From positions 1 through 40,903 of the forward strand of contig WION01000473.1 of the NCBI GenBank assembly GCA_015039365.1: a DNA stretch of 40,903 nt, read 5' to 3'. Of the stretch, positions 10,640 through 20,784 are shown piece after piece (positions within the stretch are counted from its first letter, which is position 1; each line of letters starts with the position of its first letter). This DNA is from Amanita rubescens. Taxonomy: Eukaryota > Basidiomycota > Agaricomycetes > Agaricales > Amanitaceae. Made by a program: the position numbers and the translations under genes. The notes beneath the pieces were generated by a model. It saw nothing but the letters and a program-made list of their open reading frames with translations, ran no database searches and was not told the origin of the DNA.

Positions 10640-11470
10640 GTTGAAGATGGAATGATGCGAAGTTGACCAAGCAGTGTTCTACATGCGGAAGGGAGAAGAC
10701 TTGATCATTATTGTTGTTCACGTTGATGATTTGACGATTGTCACTTCATCCGTTGCATTGATGGACCACGTAAAGGAGCAGTTGAAGAAGGACTTCAAGT
10801 TTTCGGATATGGGAGAGTTACATTGGATTCTTGGCTTCGAAGTCAAGAGGGATAGGTCGAAGAGGACGTTGTCGTTGTCCCCGGTTCTAGAACGTTACGG
10901 CTTCGAGAATATGAAGCCTTACGCCGCGCCGTGGGTCGAGACTCAGATCAAAACAAGGATCAAAGTTCTTCACTCTGACCACGGTGGAGAATACTTAAGC
11001 GAAAAGTTCAATTTGTTCCTAGAAGAAAAAGGGACAGAGTGCAAGTTGACAGTACATGATACACATGAGGAGAATGGAGTTGCGGAGCGGTTGAACAGAA
11101 CACTAGTGGAGAGGGTGCGCGTGATGCTGATTGGAAGTCAGCTTCCTACCCGTCTTTGGGGGGAGTGTTTGATGCACGCGGTGTGGATTAAAAATCGTAC
11201 CTGGACACGCGCATTACCTCCTGGCGTAACCCCATATGAACTCTTGACCGGAAATCTATCGTCAGGTGCCGATGGGTCTTTGCTATCAAACGTGATGCAG
11301 CCAGGAATATTATTCGCTACAAGGCATGTTTGGTTGTGCAGGGATTTTCTCAAGTTTCTGGCGTCAACTTCTTTGACACTTACGCGCCCGTGGCGAAAAT
11401 GGCTTCAATCTGAACAGTTCTTGCATTATCAGCTTGATATGACTACAAAATACATCAAGTTGATATCAAG
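10640..11470 (+). mobile_element. Rearranged Ty1/copia polyprotein fragment (RT end, integrase end, RT start)
   Basis: The 5' part encodes the C-terminal half of a copia reverse transcriptase: DQAVFYMRKGEDL, VVHVDDLTIV (the YVDD-type active site, here HVDD), FKFSDMGELHWILGFEV. Near 10943 it passes in frame into the integrase C-terminal core: IKVLHSDHGGEYLSEKF with the DDE aspartate, then ENGVAERLNRTLVERVRVML with the glutamate, and PYELLTGN. From about 11310, in a second frame, the N-terminal half of reverse transcriptase follows: LVVQGFSQVSGVNFFDTYAP, then a stop. Copia order is integrase then RT, so the first RT piece is out of place and the array looks circularly permuted or built from two tandem partial copies. 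No LTRs were found beside it. Confidence 0.8.
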
Positions 11471-11477
11471 AACACAT

Positions 11478-11831
11478 TCAAGAACATACCCGAAAATTCC
11501 ATTCCATTTCTGTCGCAGTTTTAGCAGATATGAAGATCCCCTCTATATCCAACTTGCTCAAAAGCTCCGTATTTTGTTCACCCAGAATGTTTAAGGGTGT
11601 GTCGATGATTTGGATCCCTTGTGGCCGGAATAAGAGTGGCATCCAGAATGTTAAGGTCTTCCCACTGCCAGTAGCCGCAAGCGAGATGACATCTTGGCCA
11701 CGTAAAATCGCATCACAGACGTGAACCTGCCATAGACATGGTCGTCTTCCAATATTCTCGAGTGTTTTGGCCCGAATTTCGTCGAACGATGGGCAAGACG
11801 AATCAACAGCCATATCTGCTTGACTAGACAT
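11478..11831 (-). pseudogene. N-terminal fragment of a RecQ-like DEAD/DEAH helicase
   Basis: The minus strand encodes a start MSSQADMAVDSSC, an IRAKTLENIGRRPCLWQ segment, the Walker A loop AATGSGKTLTFWMPLLF (ATP binding) and PLNILGEQNTELLSKLDIEG, a typical motif Ia region. It breaks off at TATEM where the copia-derived DNA begins, so the DEAD box and everything downstream are missing. Such RecQ-like helicase genes are multi-copy in agaricomycete genomes, often with transposons. The start lies beside a short leader, 11832-11870. Confidence 0.75.
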
Positions 11832-12039
11832 AGAGAAACTGCCGAGATTGGCTAAAAAATTAAGTCAGAGGGTCGGATATGGTACAAGAATTGATATACC
11901 ACTCACCTTTTGTCAAGCCGAGCAATTGTGGCCAGGGGACGGGTGTGCCATGCAACTGAGCAATACGGCACGGCCAACGCACGCAAGTTATTCAAAGTCC
12001 AAAAAGATGTCACAGAAAGTAACGCAACCGCGACGTTGT

Positions 12040-12145
12040 TGACACATGTTATTTGCCACTCCCTCCAGAGCAATACGCTTACATAACATCGTCAAGCTAG
12101 CTCCGAGGGACTGGGTACTAGGAGTCTGGGCATGTCGTGATGTGA
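12040..12145 (+). repeat. Single H1 hairpin unit
   Basis: TTGTTGACACATGTTATTTGC, then CACTCCCTCCAGAGC, CTTACATAACATCGTCAAG, GCTCCGAGGGACTGGGTA, AGGAGTCTGGGCATG. It is the plus-strand match of the minus-strand unit near 10100-10200. Confidence 0.6.
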
Positions 12146-12319
12146 CATTGTCGCTGAAGTAATGCTCGAGATATTTCTTCCCCGCTGTTGTTATCCTCTG
12201 TGTGCGCTGTGAAGGGATACTGGGTTATGCCCGTGTGTATATTACCTGACATTGCCTGGTCCTTGGGCCCTGGGCCAGAGTTGCTCTATATCTAGTACTT
12301 ATGAATATATATATTAATT

Positions 12320-12390
12320 GGCTTTGTGGCCAAGTGGTTAAGCTATGTCTCATTTTTGTTCGGTCGAGGGTTCAATTCCAGCTTCAACCA
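12320..12390 (+). ncRNA. tRNA-like Pol III unit (tRNA-derived, not a functional tRNA)
   Basis: A-box TGGCCAAGTGG (12327-12337) and B-box GGTTCAATTCC (12369-12379) both fit the Pol III consensus with normal spacing. A T6 run at 12392-12397 would terminate transcription. The T-stem keeps only about two to three pairs, and acceptor and anticodon stems do not pair, so it cannot be a working tRNA. Likely a tRNA-derived SINE head or decayed tRNA. Confidence 0.5.
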
Positions 12391-12493
12391 CTTTTTTCCT
12401 ACACGAGAATATATGAGCTATAGGCTTGTAGATGCAAATGGAATGCCTAAGTCTCCTGAAGATTTATTACAACTAATGCCAAAGGCATAAAAA

Positions 12494-12568
12494 GGTTGTG
12501 CCAGCCCGGATCTGAACCCTGAGCCGGGCAAAAAATAATAACCATAAACCCCATTGAGCCAAACAGGC
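12494..12568 (-). ncRNA. Second tRNA-like Pol III unit, facing the first
   Basis: On the minus strand: A-box TGGCTCAATGG (12561-12551), B-box GGTTCAGATCC (12518-12508), then a T5 terminator (12493-12489). The B-box sits in a perfect 6-bp GCCCGG/CCGGGC hairpin. Cloverleaf stems are otherwise poor. It is convergent with the unit at 12320, with about 100 bp between the two terminators. Confidence 0.45.
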
Positions 12569-12744
12569 AATTATAATCAATTGTTACATGTTTTATATAT
12601 AGACCAATCTTGTCCCCCACCCACCCTGATTAAATGAGCACCGACGCAACATCATTCTCAAAATGCACACATTGAACATCACTATGTATCCCGCAGCGCA
12701 CGAGGAAAAGAAAAGAGATTGTGATCGAGGTGTGACACTCGGCA

Positions 12745-12862
12745 TCCTGATCTTTTGTTTACTATTGTTAAGTACCAGTCTCCCTAGAGCAAGCGGCTTA
12801 CATAACATTCGTCAAGCCCAAGCGCCGCTCCGGGAGACTGGGTAGGAGTCTGGCATGGACGA
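12745..12862 (+). repeat. Single H1 hairpin unit
   Basis: TGTTTACTATTGTTAAGTACC, then AGTCTCCCTAGAGC, CTTACATAACATTCGTCAAG, CCGCTCCGGGAGACTGG, GTAGGAGTCTGGCATG. The CCAGTCTCCC and GGGAGACTGG arms can pair. Confidence 0.6.
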
Positions 12863-13364
12863 TGGGAAACCTCGCACGTCCCAGATACGACACAAGGACA
12901 GACGGTGGCATCGTGCGTTTTTCCCCACATCCTTGATTCATGACCTAATTAATGATCATCGTCGCTCAGGTATACATCCGGTGTTGGCGCTTTTCCCAAT
13001 TAGACGATGAAGGACGAGCAGGGACAGCCCACTGCTCTCCACTTGTGCCTTTTCTCTTTTGACATCACCCCTCCCTCGACCAATACGTGACTTGACGACC
13101 TGGCGTATGAAAGGAAGAGATAAACGACTGTCTCATGCCTACCTATATGGAATAAGGGGACAGTTTTTGTGGACGTGAAGGCCAAAGTTCTATTGAGCAA
13201 GCTACCACCGAACACATTTACAGATCCGTCTTTGTGGCGGCGGTTGTGTCACTGTCGCCATCCATTTCCCGTCGAGGATTGAATGCCTTCTCAGGCTTCA
13301 GCTACAAGAATTCCTTTCGCTAGAGCCGCTCCGAGTCGCGAAGACATTCATCACGTGGGGTAGA
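12863..13364. other. No feature recognised
   Basis: Short frames on both strands without domain blocks. Confidence 0.4.
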
Positions 13365-14000
13365 CAATGGAGCAGCAGCGTTCTAAAACGAAGGACTTGA
13401 GCCTCGTAGCACGCTAAGTTTGAGCACTGCAACAATTTCCGACCCTTCAACCAAGATCTGGGGTGCATAACGTGCATGCACCTTTCATTCGCTACCTTTA
13501 GGTCACACGTTCAATCGTGATGAGGATGCCCAAGTTAGCATTCTAGATCTTGACTATTATAGGTGAGGTGCAGCGTCACCTATCCAGGCCTTGAACGATT
13601 GTTAATCTCCGACAGGGCCCGGAAGGGTTAGTCCGCGGACCAATCATAATTGAAGCAAATCGATTTGGCACACTAATTGTGGAAGTCAATAGGTGTGTAC
13701 CTAGTTTAACGGCCGGACCGTTCGCTGAGAGACTTGTGAAGGGAAAGACGCCGTTGTGTGGTTTGGAAGCATGAAGAAGCAGGGAAGTCATGCTCTCATG
13801 ACTCTGGTTGATCACAGGGCTGTCCCATTGTAGGAGCGGGCGCCAAGTGTGGGCAGAAAGATGAGCGAAGGAGAGGTAAAGCTAATAATACCATGAATGA
13901 TTTACCACAAACGTCAGCTTAAGCGCTGTGTGGCGTTATTGTTCCCATGAACCCCTATGTCGGCCTATCCCATTTGTCCGGTCAGAACGCACTTGTCTTG
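13365..14000. repeat. Dispersed repeat R1, copy C (longest copy)
   Basis: Starts near GAGCAGCAGCGTTCTAAAA and carries all R1 landmarks in order through CAAGATCTGGGGTGCATAACG, CTTGAACGATTGTTAATCTC, GACCGTTCGCTGAGAGAC and CAAACGTCAGCTTAAGCGCT to GTCCGGTCAGAA. It aligns with copy B along its whole length and with copy D for its first two thirds. Confidence 0.6.
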
Positions 14001-14509
14001 CGTCGTCGTTAGGACTGGTTTTGAGAAGAACAATCCACTGGCACCGATACGAAATCTAAGATAGCCACGGGCTCCGTCGGTCTTGGAGAAAGAACTGTTA
14101 AACATAAATGGGGCTAATTTGTTCATCTCCGTATTAAAGGCCTTCTGAAGGGGATTAGGTGTGCGTCAGAGAGTTGCCGAGAGGAAGGCGCGTAGGCTAA
14201 GGGCTTGAGGCTTGAGCGACGGCATGCCGCTTACGCCACGCACCTGCTAGCGAAGTTAACGGGAACTCACTTTTCTCCTCAATCAGTTAAGTGCCAGAAA
14301 TTTCCGATGCGTAACATGTGCTCACAAATGCAATTAAACGTTTTTCACCTGCGTCTCACCCTGCGCTTCACTAATGGGAGTAGGACTGGCGGTTTTCGTG
14401 TGGTATCCCGTACCGTACACATACGAAACTGCAGCTATCACCATATGCCTCTGCAACCCCTGCTGGTGTCTATGAGTTACAGCGCCATATGCAGATCGAG
14501 CCCGTGATA
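14001..14509. other. No feature recognised
   Basis: A 100-codon plus frame (14205-14507) has no recognisable blocks. Confidence 0.4.
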
Positions 14510-15003
14510 GTGGAGCAGCAGCATTCTAAAAAAGGACTAGAGCCTCGTTCAATAGCCAAAGCTCCACAGGTCTGGGGTGCATTACGTGCCTGCGATTCTC
14601 ATTCGTTGCCTTTGGGTCGCACGTTCCTATTACGATGAGGATACCCATTAATATTCTAGATTCCGATTATGGGTGTGGCGTGGTTGGCTATCCAAGCCTT
14701 AAACGATTGTTAATCTCAGACAGGGCCTGAATGTGTTGGTCCGCGGAACTAGGGGGTAGTTATCCATTCTTCTTGGAGAAAATGGATTTGGCATACTTAC
14801 CATTGAAGTCAATAGCCGTGTACCCGGTTTAACAGACGGACCGTTCGCTGAGAGAAAGCCGCTATTTGTGCCGTTTGGAAACCTGAAGAAGCAGGGGTGC
14901 CATGATCTCATGACTCCGATTGATTGCGGAAGCTGTTCCTTTGTAGGTGCAGCGGCGAGTGTGGGCAAAAAAACGAGTGAAGAAAGAAGGCTAATAATAG
15001 TCA
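14510..15003. repeat. Dispersed repeat R1, copy D
   Basis: Starts with GAGCAGCAGCATTCTAAAA and shares R1 landmarks up to AAGGCTAATAATAGTCATG, where the gypsy fragment begins. The 3' third seen in copies B and C is missing. Confidence 0.6.
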
Positions 15004-15774
15004 TGCCACCACTGCCCAGTTCTAACATTACGGTTCATAGCTTGCCACGACTGCCCAATTGGGCAGCAACACCAGAATTGCGCCTCTGCGGAGCCTACGA
15101 CCACTCGAGTTGGGTTCAGACCAACGAGCACTTGATGCTGGAACAAGAACGGAGTCCCTAGTATCATATCGTAGCTATCAAGATTCACGATGTCGAAACG
15201 TCGTTTCTCGTCTATTGCCTTTAAAGTCCACAGTGACAGAACAATTGATCTTCGAACGTGGACCATGTACAGCAAGTTGGACATTCACTTGTTTTGCCAG
15301 AACCTCGCGCGGCAACTTAAGTTGGTCAACAATCGTCGTCGAAACGAAGTTGGCCATCGAGCCCGTGTCGAGCAGTGCGCGTACCGGTTGGTCATTCACA
15401 TTGACCGTCAAGATGATTGGCTTAGGGATAATGTGTCGGAAGTCTTCGACGCGCATCGCGGTACGTTCCACTGTATCTGGCTTTTGTTCGTCTGACTTCT
15501 TAGCTTTAGCTTTGTGAGGTCTGGCTGCGTTCAGCCCCAAGATAGTAGACACCCGACGAGTTCTCGACTGTCGGTCAAAGTCCCGACGGCCTCTAGCGCG
15601 TTCCAGGATGTCGTGGAGAGAAAAAGTCGAGGCGATTATTTCATCATGGGTGAGGTCCAGCTCGACATTGCCGGGGTCGATACAGACTAAATATCCCCTC
15701 TCGATTTCGAAGACCTCCACCTCAAAATTGTTATCCCAGTTCTCATCGCGTTCCGCCAGGTTGTGGAGTCCGAT
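15004..15774 (-). mobile_element. Ty3/gypsy gag C-terminus and aspartic protease fragment, frameshifted
   Basis: The minus strand reads IGLHNLAERDENWD, FEVEVFEIERGYLVCIDPGN, LDLTHDEIIASTFSLHDIL, then a retropepsin-type active site RALLDTGSMANFVSTTIV. In another frame from about 15220 follow FDIVNLDSYDMILGTPFLF, the protease C-terminal loop, and GLNPTRVVVGS. The order gag to protease is normal. The right end is cut at 15774 by the duplicated hydrolase and the left end meets repeat R1 copy D, so RT and integrase are absent. Confidence 0.75.
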
Positions 15775-16736
15775 AATGCGTTTATACCTATACTAGAACA
15801 GCGCCGGGCCCAACTACTCGATACGAACAAGTCGACGGTTCAATATGGGCGGACACCACGACATATGGTTCGTCGCCTCTCGCTTCCATCCCTAAACGCA
15901 ACCTAACACAAAATACAGATGGACATCTACTACCCCGAACCCGCAAGCGTCCCCGAAAACACACCGGTTCCCGTTCTTTTCTTTTTCTACGGCGGCGGAT
16001 TCTCCACCGGCTTCAGAACGTTGCCTAAACCATACGACCTCGTGTACTCCAACATAGGCTGGTTCTTCTCCCAAAAAGGGTTCGTGACCATCATCCCTGA
16101 CTACCGACTTGTACCCCAAGTCCAATTTCCAAGTCCCGCCGATGACGTATACCAAGCCGTCGCTTGGGCGATCGAGAACAAGGAAAAGATTGCAGACGAG
16201 GGCGACGTACCGTACGAGCTCAACTTTGACTCGGTCTTATTGATGGGTCATGCATCGGGTTCGGTACATTTGACTACCGCCTTGCTGATGCCTGGCTTGT
16301 TATCCGGTGATCCGGAGACGAAAGACCGAATAGCGGGTGTCGTCCTCGTTTCTGGGATGTACAACACGCGTGCACTGCCACCGGACGATCCCGTCGCAGG
16401 CGTTTTGGCTCAGTATTGGGGCACGTTCGAGGCGACCAAGAGGAATGCACCGCAGCCGTTGTTGGAGAGCGCACCGGAGGATATGGTTGCTTGGTTACCG
16501 GAGATTTTGATGGTAGATGCGGAGAAGGAGCCGTATTGGCTCGAAGTGGGTGCAGAAGACTTTCAGAAAAAGTTGTCGGCGAGGACGAGGAAGAAAGAGG
16601 TGGTGAAAACCGTGGAGTCCGCTTCGGGTACTACCTTGCCTGAAGTGAAGCTAGGCCTCACGACTAGGCTCGTGGCTAAAGGGCACAATCATATTAGTAA
16701 GGCTCCAACCATTTTGTTTGTTTACTGTTTTTAAAC
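15775..16736 (+). pseudogene. Truncated second copy of the alpha/beta hydrolase
   Basis: This copies 2920-3839 at about 98.7 percent identity, starting inside exon 2 (AATGCGTTTATACC) and keeping the 51-bp intron and its splice sites. Exon 1 and the promoter are missing. At the 3' end the frame runs through GHNHIS and then into a hAT-type terminal repeat (TAAGGCTCCAACC at 16697). It ends after 11 foreign codons, so the last 34 residues are lost. The main frame, 15919-16734, codes for 271 residues. Among the coding differences from copy one I count a single amino-acid change (N to S, tenth residue of exon 3); the others are silent. The G-H-A-S-G elbow is the same. Confidence 0.85.
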
Positions 16737-17050
16737 AGTTTAACCCGTTTATATTTATGTTTAATTTGCTTGATGCTCCAAACGGTGAACAAACATTTTT
16801 CAAACGGTAAATGGTTTCTCAAACGGTTGCCTGACAAGGGCCAGGGGTGTTGGGGTGACGCGAATCACTGCTTCTAGCCAGCACAGAGGTCTATTACTAT
16901 CAATACTAGTGGTATCTACATCTACTTCAAATTGAGATGCGGAGTGATGCTATAGTTGATGGAGAGGCAAATTGACCTAAACAAAGATCTTGAGCAGACG
17001 GAAAATATTTTGCCATCGTACTCATACCTCACCTGCCATTCATTCTCGCT
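16697..17050. mobile_element. Left end of a hAT-type element
   Basis: The TIR TAAGGCTCCAACC is identical for 13 bases to the TIR of the complete hAT element at 30894-31768. It interrupts the hydrolase copy directly after CATATTAG, the expected 8-bp target. Subterminal DNA holds repeated AAACGGT motifs. No matching right end was found in the window. Confidence 0.6.
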
Positions 17051-19664
17051 ATGCCTCCAATCCAATCCAAGCCACCTGATCCCTTTCGGCCTATCACTGA
17101 CCTCATTGCAAATATATCAGGCATGATAACCGGGCTCCCTGCTTCCATTCCCGAGGGCAAACGAGATGGTAAACTGTACCATGTGATCACAAACATTATG
17201 GGAGTGGATGAAGATGTATTCTCTACCTTCAATCGACGTTTCGATATCCTTTTCGGTGAAGACTGTCGTAACAATGATGGTCGCCTACTGAATATAGAGC
17301 GCGGGAAATATGGGATGGATGCAGTGTGTGCATACCTGAAATCTATTGAATGGCCGGCAGATACCCCTGTTGAGCCTGTTCAACTTAAACTCAAACGTGT
17401 ACTGGATGAGATCGCATACCTGGTGTATGTAATTGGCTCCGATCATATTACAAAGCTGACTTAACCATGTTAGGGTAAATGCAAAGGATGATGGCGAAGA
17501 CTTGCAACCTGGGACAGTGACGGACAAACTGAGAATCAAGCTATCAGGGCTGACAGTGACGGAAAATGGATCACAGCCTAGGACCAAGCTAAGCTTGGTC
17601 TTTGATGGTGCAAATGCAATGCGAACGAGCAAAAAGGGATTGAAACCTGTGAAGGCGATACGAAAAAAGGCAGGTCCAAAGCAAACAGGCAGTTCTAAGT
17701 TGCAATCAGCACAAAGCGGGTCTGAGCAGGATGATGATTATGTACCTGGGCGACGCCAGCGGCAGGATTCAGAGTTGTCAGATGGTGGTGAGATAGATCA
17801 GGAAGCTGTTAGCGAAGATTCGCACATCGGACAGGCTCGGACTGATGCCGTAAGTGAAACATCTAGTGTTGTTGGGGCTCGGCTAAGCTCGGCTTCGGCT
17901 CAGCTTAGTCACCGGAGCCAATTTTTCGGCTCAGCTCGGCTCCCAGAGCCAGCTATAGCCGGCTCTGGCTATGGTTTTCAAGCAACCGATGCCCTACCCC
18001 AGGTAAATGCCTCCTCAGGCATTGTAGGCATTTTGGAACCTTTGCTTCGCATATCCCTTGCCTCAGGAAGGTTGGAGAGTGCTGGCTGCATGACTGGAAG
18101 CCAGGGTAGGGTCTGGGCACAAGGTGAGTAAAGATTTGATCATATCTCAGCCATTTCCTGACGGATTCCCTTCAATATAGGATCATCTGAAAGCTCTTTC
18201 CAAGCTTATTCTCAACGTCTTAACCGTTTGGCACCGCGCGCACTTGATTCCGCCCGTTAAGGCAGAGCTGAGTCACACCATATGTTTTCTTTCATCATAT
18301 CTCCCCCATTTCCCGACGCTTTTGCTTCGATCTTGGACCATTTAGAAGCGATTTTGGCCCTCTTTCTTGTCGCATTGACCGCTTGATGCAGCGCGCTTTC
18401 ATTCTTTCGCTATTCATCAATCTTTCCTTCAAAACAATTTTTATCATATCCCATCTGTTTCTCAATGGTTTTACTTCAATCCTGCACCATTTAGAAGTGC
18501 TTTTCACTCTATTTCTCGACGCAGTGACCGCTTCATGCTCTGCAAATTCATTGTCTCATTATTCACAAATCTGTATACTCAGTACTGGTTTTTCCTCATG
18601 TAGGTCCAGTTTTGCATGTAATTCTATCAAATTCACATAGATTAAAGTTATTTCCATTGGCATTTCAAGCTATGAGTGGACTGTGATAAAATAGGCTAGG
18701 TATCATTATGTCTCATTACTGTAATTACCCATCCTGGCCAAAAGTGCTTGCAATGCATTAAGTTGCCTATGTGTTGAGAAAATGCTTCTGAATGCGACAT
18801 AATTGGAGTGAAACTGACCATAAATGAGTGAGATATGACCCCACAAGCATGTAAAATACAATTTGAATGAAATATTGATGAATAGCGAAAGAACGAAAGT
18901 GCGCCGCATCAAGCGGTCAATGCGACGAGAAAGAGGGCCAAAATCGCTTCTAAATGGTCCAAGATCGAAGCAAAAGCGTCGGGAAATGGGGGAGATATGA
19001 TAAAAGAAAACATATGGTGTGACTCAGCTCTGCCTTAACGGGCGGAATCAAGTGCGCGCGGTGCCAAACGGTTAAGACGTCGAGAATAAGCTTGGAAAGA
19101 GCTTTCAGATGATCCTATATTGAAGGGAATCCGTCAAGAAATGGCTGAGATATGATCAAATCTTTACTTACCTTGTTCCCAGACCTTACCCATGCAGCCA
19201 CTACTCCCCAACCCTCTTGATGCAAGTAATGAGCAAAACAAAGCATCCTAAATGCTTAAGTGATGCAGGGGGGCTTTACTAGAGGCAGGGGGTTTACCTG
19301 TGGATCAGTACTGGGACGCCGGCTACAGCTGGCTAGAGCCGGCTGTAGCTGGCTTTGAAAATTCAGCTCCAGCTCAGCTCCCGATTGGCTCAGCTCAACT
19401 GGCTCGCAGCTTGAAGCCAAGCCGGCAACAACACTAGAAACATCCCATGATAGATTGAATACTCTCACCTTACATGAGCCGTCTGAGCAGGCTTCAACTA
19501 CTAGTGTACGCCGGCAGAAACGCAAAATTGTTAGTAGCACAGGCTCTGAGAGTGATGGTGGAGATCCAGGCAAAATGAGACAGGTAGGGAGCGTAGCTAG
19601 CTTATCTTATGATTCTATATCTAATCTAAGACATCCAAAATTAGAAGCCCTTTTCTTGTGTGCA
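17051..19664 (+). pseudogene. Element-borne coding region of unknown function, split by a foldback element
   Basis: The first frame (17051-17463) gives a globular-looking protein: MPPIQSKPPDPFRPITDLIA, GVDEDVFSTFNRRFDILFGE, GKYGMDAVCAYLKSIEWPA. A second frame, shifted by one, continues from about 17475 to 17863 with KLSGLTVTENG and an acidic, basic-patched tail (KKGLKPVKAIRKKAGPKQTG, EQDDDYVPGRRQRQDSE). Removing the foldback insert (17864-19436) and one 8-bp target copy lets the frame continue through SVRRQKRKIVSSTGSE to a stop at 19664. The two frames could be joined by an intron near 17430-17474, but I could not make the phases fit. Position inside a hAT-like end suggests an accessory or N-terminal transposase part; no catalytic core is present. 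Confidence 0.5.
17864..19436. mobile_element. 1.57-kb foldback hAT-type MITE with long inverted arms
   Basis: Ends TAGTGTTGTTG and CAACAACACTA are perfect inverted repeats, flanked by the 8-bp target duplication GAAACATC (17856-17863 and 19437-19444). Subterminal GGCTCAGCTCGGCTC-like motifs occur at both ends. Long, about 350-450-bp inverted arms run from roughly 18000 to 18440 and from 18870 to 19290. The left arm is partly duplicated in tandem (about 130 bp, near 18296-18560). No transposase is encoded. Confidence 0.85.
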
Positions 19665-19696
19665 TAGTGACGGTCCCATATGGGACCGTCACTATG
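19663..19696. repeat. 34-bp perfect palindrome
   Basis: CATAGTGACGGTCCCAT is followed at once by its exact reverse complement with no spacer. It lies just after the stop of the split element gene. It looks like two TAGTGACGGTCCC hAT-type ends fused head to head. Confidence 0.8.
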
Positions 19697-20784
19697 GCTG
19701 AGTTTAAAAGGAGCATTTCCTGTAGAGTATCACCACTGAGGCCTCACCACTGCTAGTACTGCCACCTAGTTGCTCATAGGGCTAGGGGGATGACAGGGAT
19801 ATACCCCCAGATGTTTCCTACCACCTACTACTACTTGTTGAAGGACCACGCAAGCATCAAGTATATATATATGTGAGCTGGAGAGGCAAATGATATATGC
19901 AACTGACCCATACCTGCCAATACATACTTGCTGATGGACTTGGCAGGTCCTGCTCATTTTGTGACACTGACTAGTGACATAATATGGTCAATTATATAGA
20001 ATGTATCATACTGCAAGCCATTCTTGCACCCAACCAACACCTCCATATGTATGATGATGTTTCAATACCGCCACCACCACTGCTCCAATACTCAGCACAA
20101 TGACTGCTCCTCAAGTGCTCACAGGGTGGCACTAACCACCTACTATCATATCACCATTGCTGCTACCACCACGGCTACTCTAGTAGACTGTAGTAACAGC
20201 AACAACAAAGGTTGTACCTACCACTGGCCTAGGGAGCAATGGCCTAGGGATGGCCCACCATTATCACCACCATCATTGGATTTGGTACCATTCCCATGCA
20301 CAAGTGGCTACTGTGTTACTACTATCAGCACTAGTGCAACCACTACAAACTGCCACCACCTGCCACCACTACTGAATTGAAGGGCCTCTATGATTGAGGA
20401 TTTATTGTTCCAAGGCTGAAGTGTAATGGACAGTTAATAATACTATGACTACACTAACTACAAATGCAAGTATTTGATGCTGACTTCACTTGAATGTACA
20501 TATACATGTTTACCTCTGGAATTCCTCATGAGGAAACCCCTTACAATCACCCTCACCACCACCCACCACCAGCCCTACTACCATCACTACTGGCATTACC
20601 ACTGCTACTTGGTATTACTAGTACTACTACTCACACCATTAGCATGACCAACACCTACTATCAACTGCCAGTACTCTCACCACCACCACCACCACCACCA
20701 CTGCTCACTAGTACTCACTTGTAACAGTTTAAGTTCCCCACTGATGGCCAAGCCCTGTTGAAACAATGAAACCCTGATTGGCTT
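19697..20784. repeat. CAC/ACT-rich low-complexity DNA
   Basis: Irregular ACC, ACT and CAC trinucleotide runs, for instance about 20681-20703 with (CAC)n. Frames here are artefacts of the repeats. The motif GTAATGGACAGTTAA occurs near 20427 and again near 24076. Confidence 0.6.

Noticed and set aside
12320..12568. Genuine tRNA genes
   Set aside because: A- and B-boxes fit but acceptor, anticodon and T stems do not pair; no usable anticodon loop.
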